Assembly (NCBI GenBank): GCA_964372025.1
Contig: CAYJPF010000022.1
Span: forward strand, 1-32,140
From: CAYJBP01 sp964372025
GTDB lineage: Bacteria; Bacillota; Dehalobacteriia; UBA4068
Length of the DNA: 32,140 bases
Reading direction: 5' to 3'
Shown: positions 31,605 to 32,140 of the stretch, piece after piece
How positions within the stretch are numbered: the stretch's first letter is position 1
Layout: each line of letters opens with the position of its first letter
Position numbers and translations under genes: made by a program
The notes under the pieces: model-generated
The model's database searches: none
What the model was told of the DNA's origin: nothing
What the model saw: only the letters and a program-made list of their open reading frames with translations

Positions 31605-31661
31605 AGCAGTTAAATCTTGGCGAGAAAGGAATATACTCGAAAGATTTAGCTGCTATTTTTA
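31605..31661 (+). terminator. Long hairpin with T-run, possible terminator
   Basis: AGCAG-T-TAAATCTT (31605-31618) pairs with AAGATTTA-G-CTGCT (31641-31654), one T-G pair inside. CGAG (31621-31624) and CTCG (31636-31639) extend the stem, and ATTTTTATTT follows. It is 113 bases after dnaB and may end that transcript or a small RNA. Confidence 0.55.
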
Positions 31662-31823
31662 TTTGCGAAGCAAATGAAAATGAAGTGCACTTTTTGGGGT
31701 TATTTGCTTTTTAGTTTTGATAAGGGGGCAATGCTATTAAGTTTTGCGGTTAACTTGGTTGTTATTTAGAGCGAATTGAAGAATTTTTGTGCTGTGAGAT
31801 AGGTTTTGTTAGATTTTTGTTGC

Positions 31824-31994
31824 TGTTGCTTTTTGTTAGCTGGGTTATAGATTGCCTCAATTTTTCGGCGGATATTTAGTTTGGGTTGTGTTTCGTGGGT
31901 TGAAAGATTTGCTTTTGATTTTGTTGCTTTTTGTTATCTGGGTTATAGATTGCCTCAATTTGTCGGCGGATATTTAGTTTGGGTTGTGTTTCGT
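31824..31994. repeat. 73-bp direct repeat, two copies 98 bp apart
   Basis: 31824-31896 and 31922-31994 match at 71 of 73 positions by eye. They differ at TTAG/TTAT (in TTAGCTGGG) and TTTTTC/TTTGTC. Stop codons break the plus frames. Reading leftward, the repeat is open but the 98-bp period shifts the frame between copies, arguing against a repeated protein. Confidence 0.85.
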
Positions 31995-32061
31995 TTGTTG
32001 CAGGTTTAGCTTGCCCTCGCCTACATTTGTTAGTTTATTTCCTCTGGTCTCAGAGGGGGTT

Positions 32062-32087
32062 GTTACTTTTTGGTCGCAAAAAGTAAC
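32062..32087. repeat. Hairpin near the right edge
   Basis: GTTACTTTTT (32062-32071) pairs with AAAAAGTAAC (32078-32087) over a six-base loop. The following ACCGCTG...CAGCGG pair (32096-32116) adds a second stem. This resembles dispersed intergenic repeats. Confidence 0.5.
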
Positions 32088-32140
32088 CAAAAACGACCGC
32101 TGTTGCGCATCAGCGGACCCGGCGCTGTAATGTGGACTCG

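Larger units (their letters stand above)
31492..32140. other. Repeat-rich non-coding region after dnaB
   Basis: I find no supportable gene in the last 650 bases. It contains an A/T hairpin (31509-31532), three 8-bp repeats (31535-31558), a long interrupted hairpin (31605-31661), a 73-bp direct repeat (31824-31896 and 31922-31994) and a terminal hairpin (32062-32087). The last 50 or so bases are noticeably richer in GC. Confidence 0.6.

Noticed and set aside
31824..32140. Leftward protein-coding gene at the right edge
   Set aside because: Leftward frames give short peptides ended by stops, and the 98-bp repeat period breaks the frame. The segment near 32062-32140 resembles dispersed repeats.
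1..32140. tRNA or rRNA genes, prophage, transposase, toxin-antitoxin pair
   Set aside because: I saw no cloverleaf with a CCA end, no rRNA-like stretch and no transposase, integrase or small toxin-antitoxin frame.

Overview
The window looks like a piece of a draft genome from an anaerobic, Clostridia-like member of the Bacillota. The reasons are moderate-to-low GC with A/T-rich intergenic DNA, strong GGAGG-type ribosome sites, a yybS-rplI-dnaB block, a zinc-ribbon L31 gene, an oxygen-sensitive ferredoxin-linked 2-oxoacid oxidoreductase beside an ADP-forming acyl-CoA synthetase, and a CAP protein with copper-amine-oxidase-type N-terminal repeats. I cannot name a genus. A run of ten N at 18003-18012, flanked by low-complexity C-rich sequence, marks a scaffold join.

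Layout. 1-1146 is mostly non-coding: the first codons of a leftward gene at the edge, several hairpins and a metal-type palindrome. 1147-3888 is a zinc/manganese ABC importer (znuA-znuC-znuB). 4020-6220 is a peroxide-detoxification operon: AhpC and an AhpF-like reductase with permuted domain order. 6500-7980, leftward, is an ArsR-type repressor and an SO_0444-type metal efflux permease. 8167-13110 is a TetR regulator, a heterodimeric ABC pair and a SAM methyltransferase. 13453-13935, leftward, is a MarR regulator. 14164-17889 is a nucleoside (BMP-type) ABC importer without a binding protein in view. 18127-19537, leftward, is a VTC-type polyphosphate polymerase and its DUF4956 membrane partner. 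19729-22180 is coaX, a lipoprotein and a secreted CAP protein. Then come rpmE and a DUF805 protein. 23142-27628, leftward, is acyl-CoA synthetase (ADP-forming), iorB and iorA, with a divergent TetR regulator at 27923. 28634-31491 is yybS, rplI and dnaB. The right end, 31492-32140, is repeat-rich and has no gene I can support.

Three regulatory themes connect the genes. First, near-identical palindromes of the form TTAGTT-AA-AACTAA lie in front of znuACB, ahpC and the ABC pair, with a fourth in the gene-poor left end. They suggest one DtxR/MntR-like metal regulon covering metal uptake, peroxide defence and a possible siderophore/metallophore transporter. Second, three TTAACA-type hexamers at exact 11-bp spacing precede the polyphosphate genes, matching the Gram-positive PhoP box. 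Third, a recurring hairpin with arms GGGGCTATCGCAAATA / TATTTGCGATAGCCCC sits at the 3' ends of genes at four loci between 13.4 and 28.6 kb. At one locus the two arms are separated by inserted sequence that contains the assembly gap. The ior-acd operon encodes the last steps of aromatic amino-acid fermentation, from arylpyruvate to arylacetate plus ATP.
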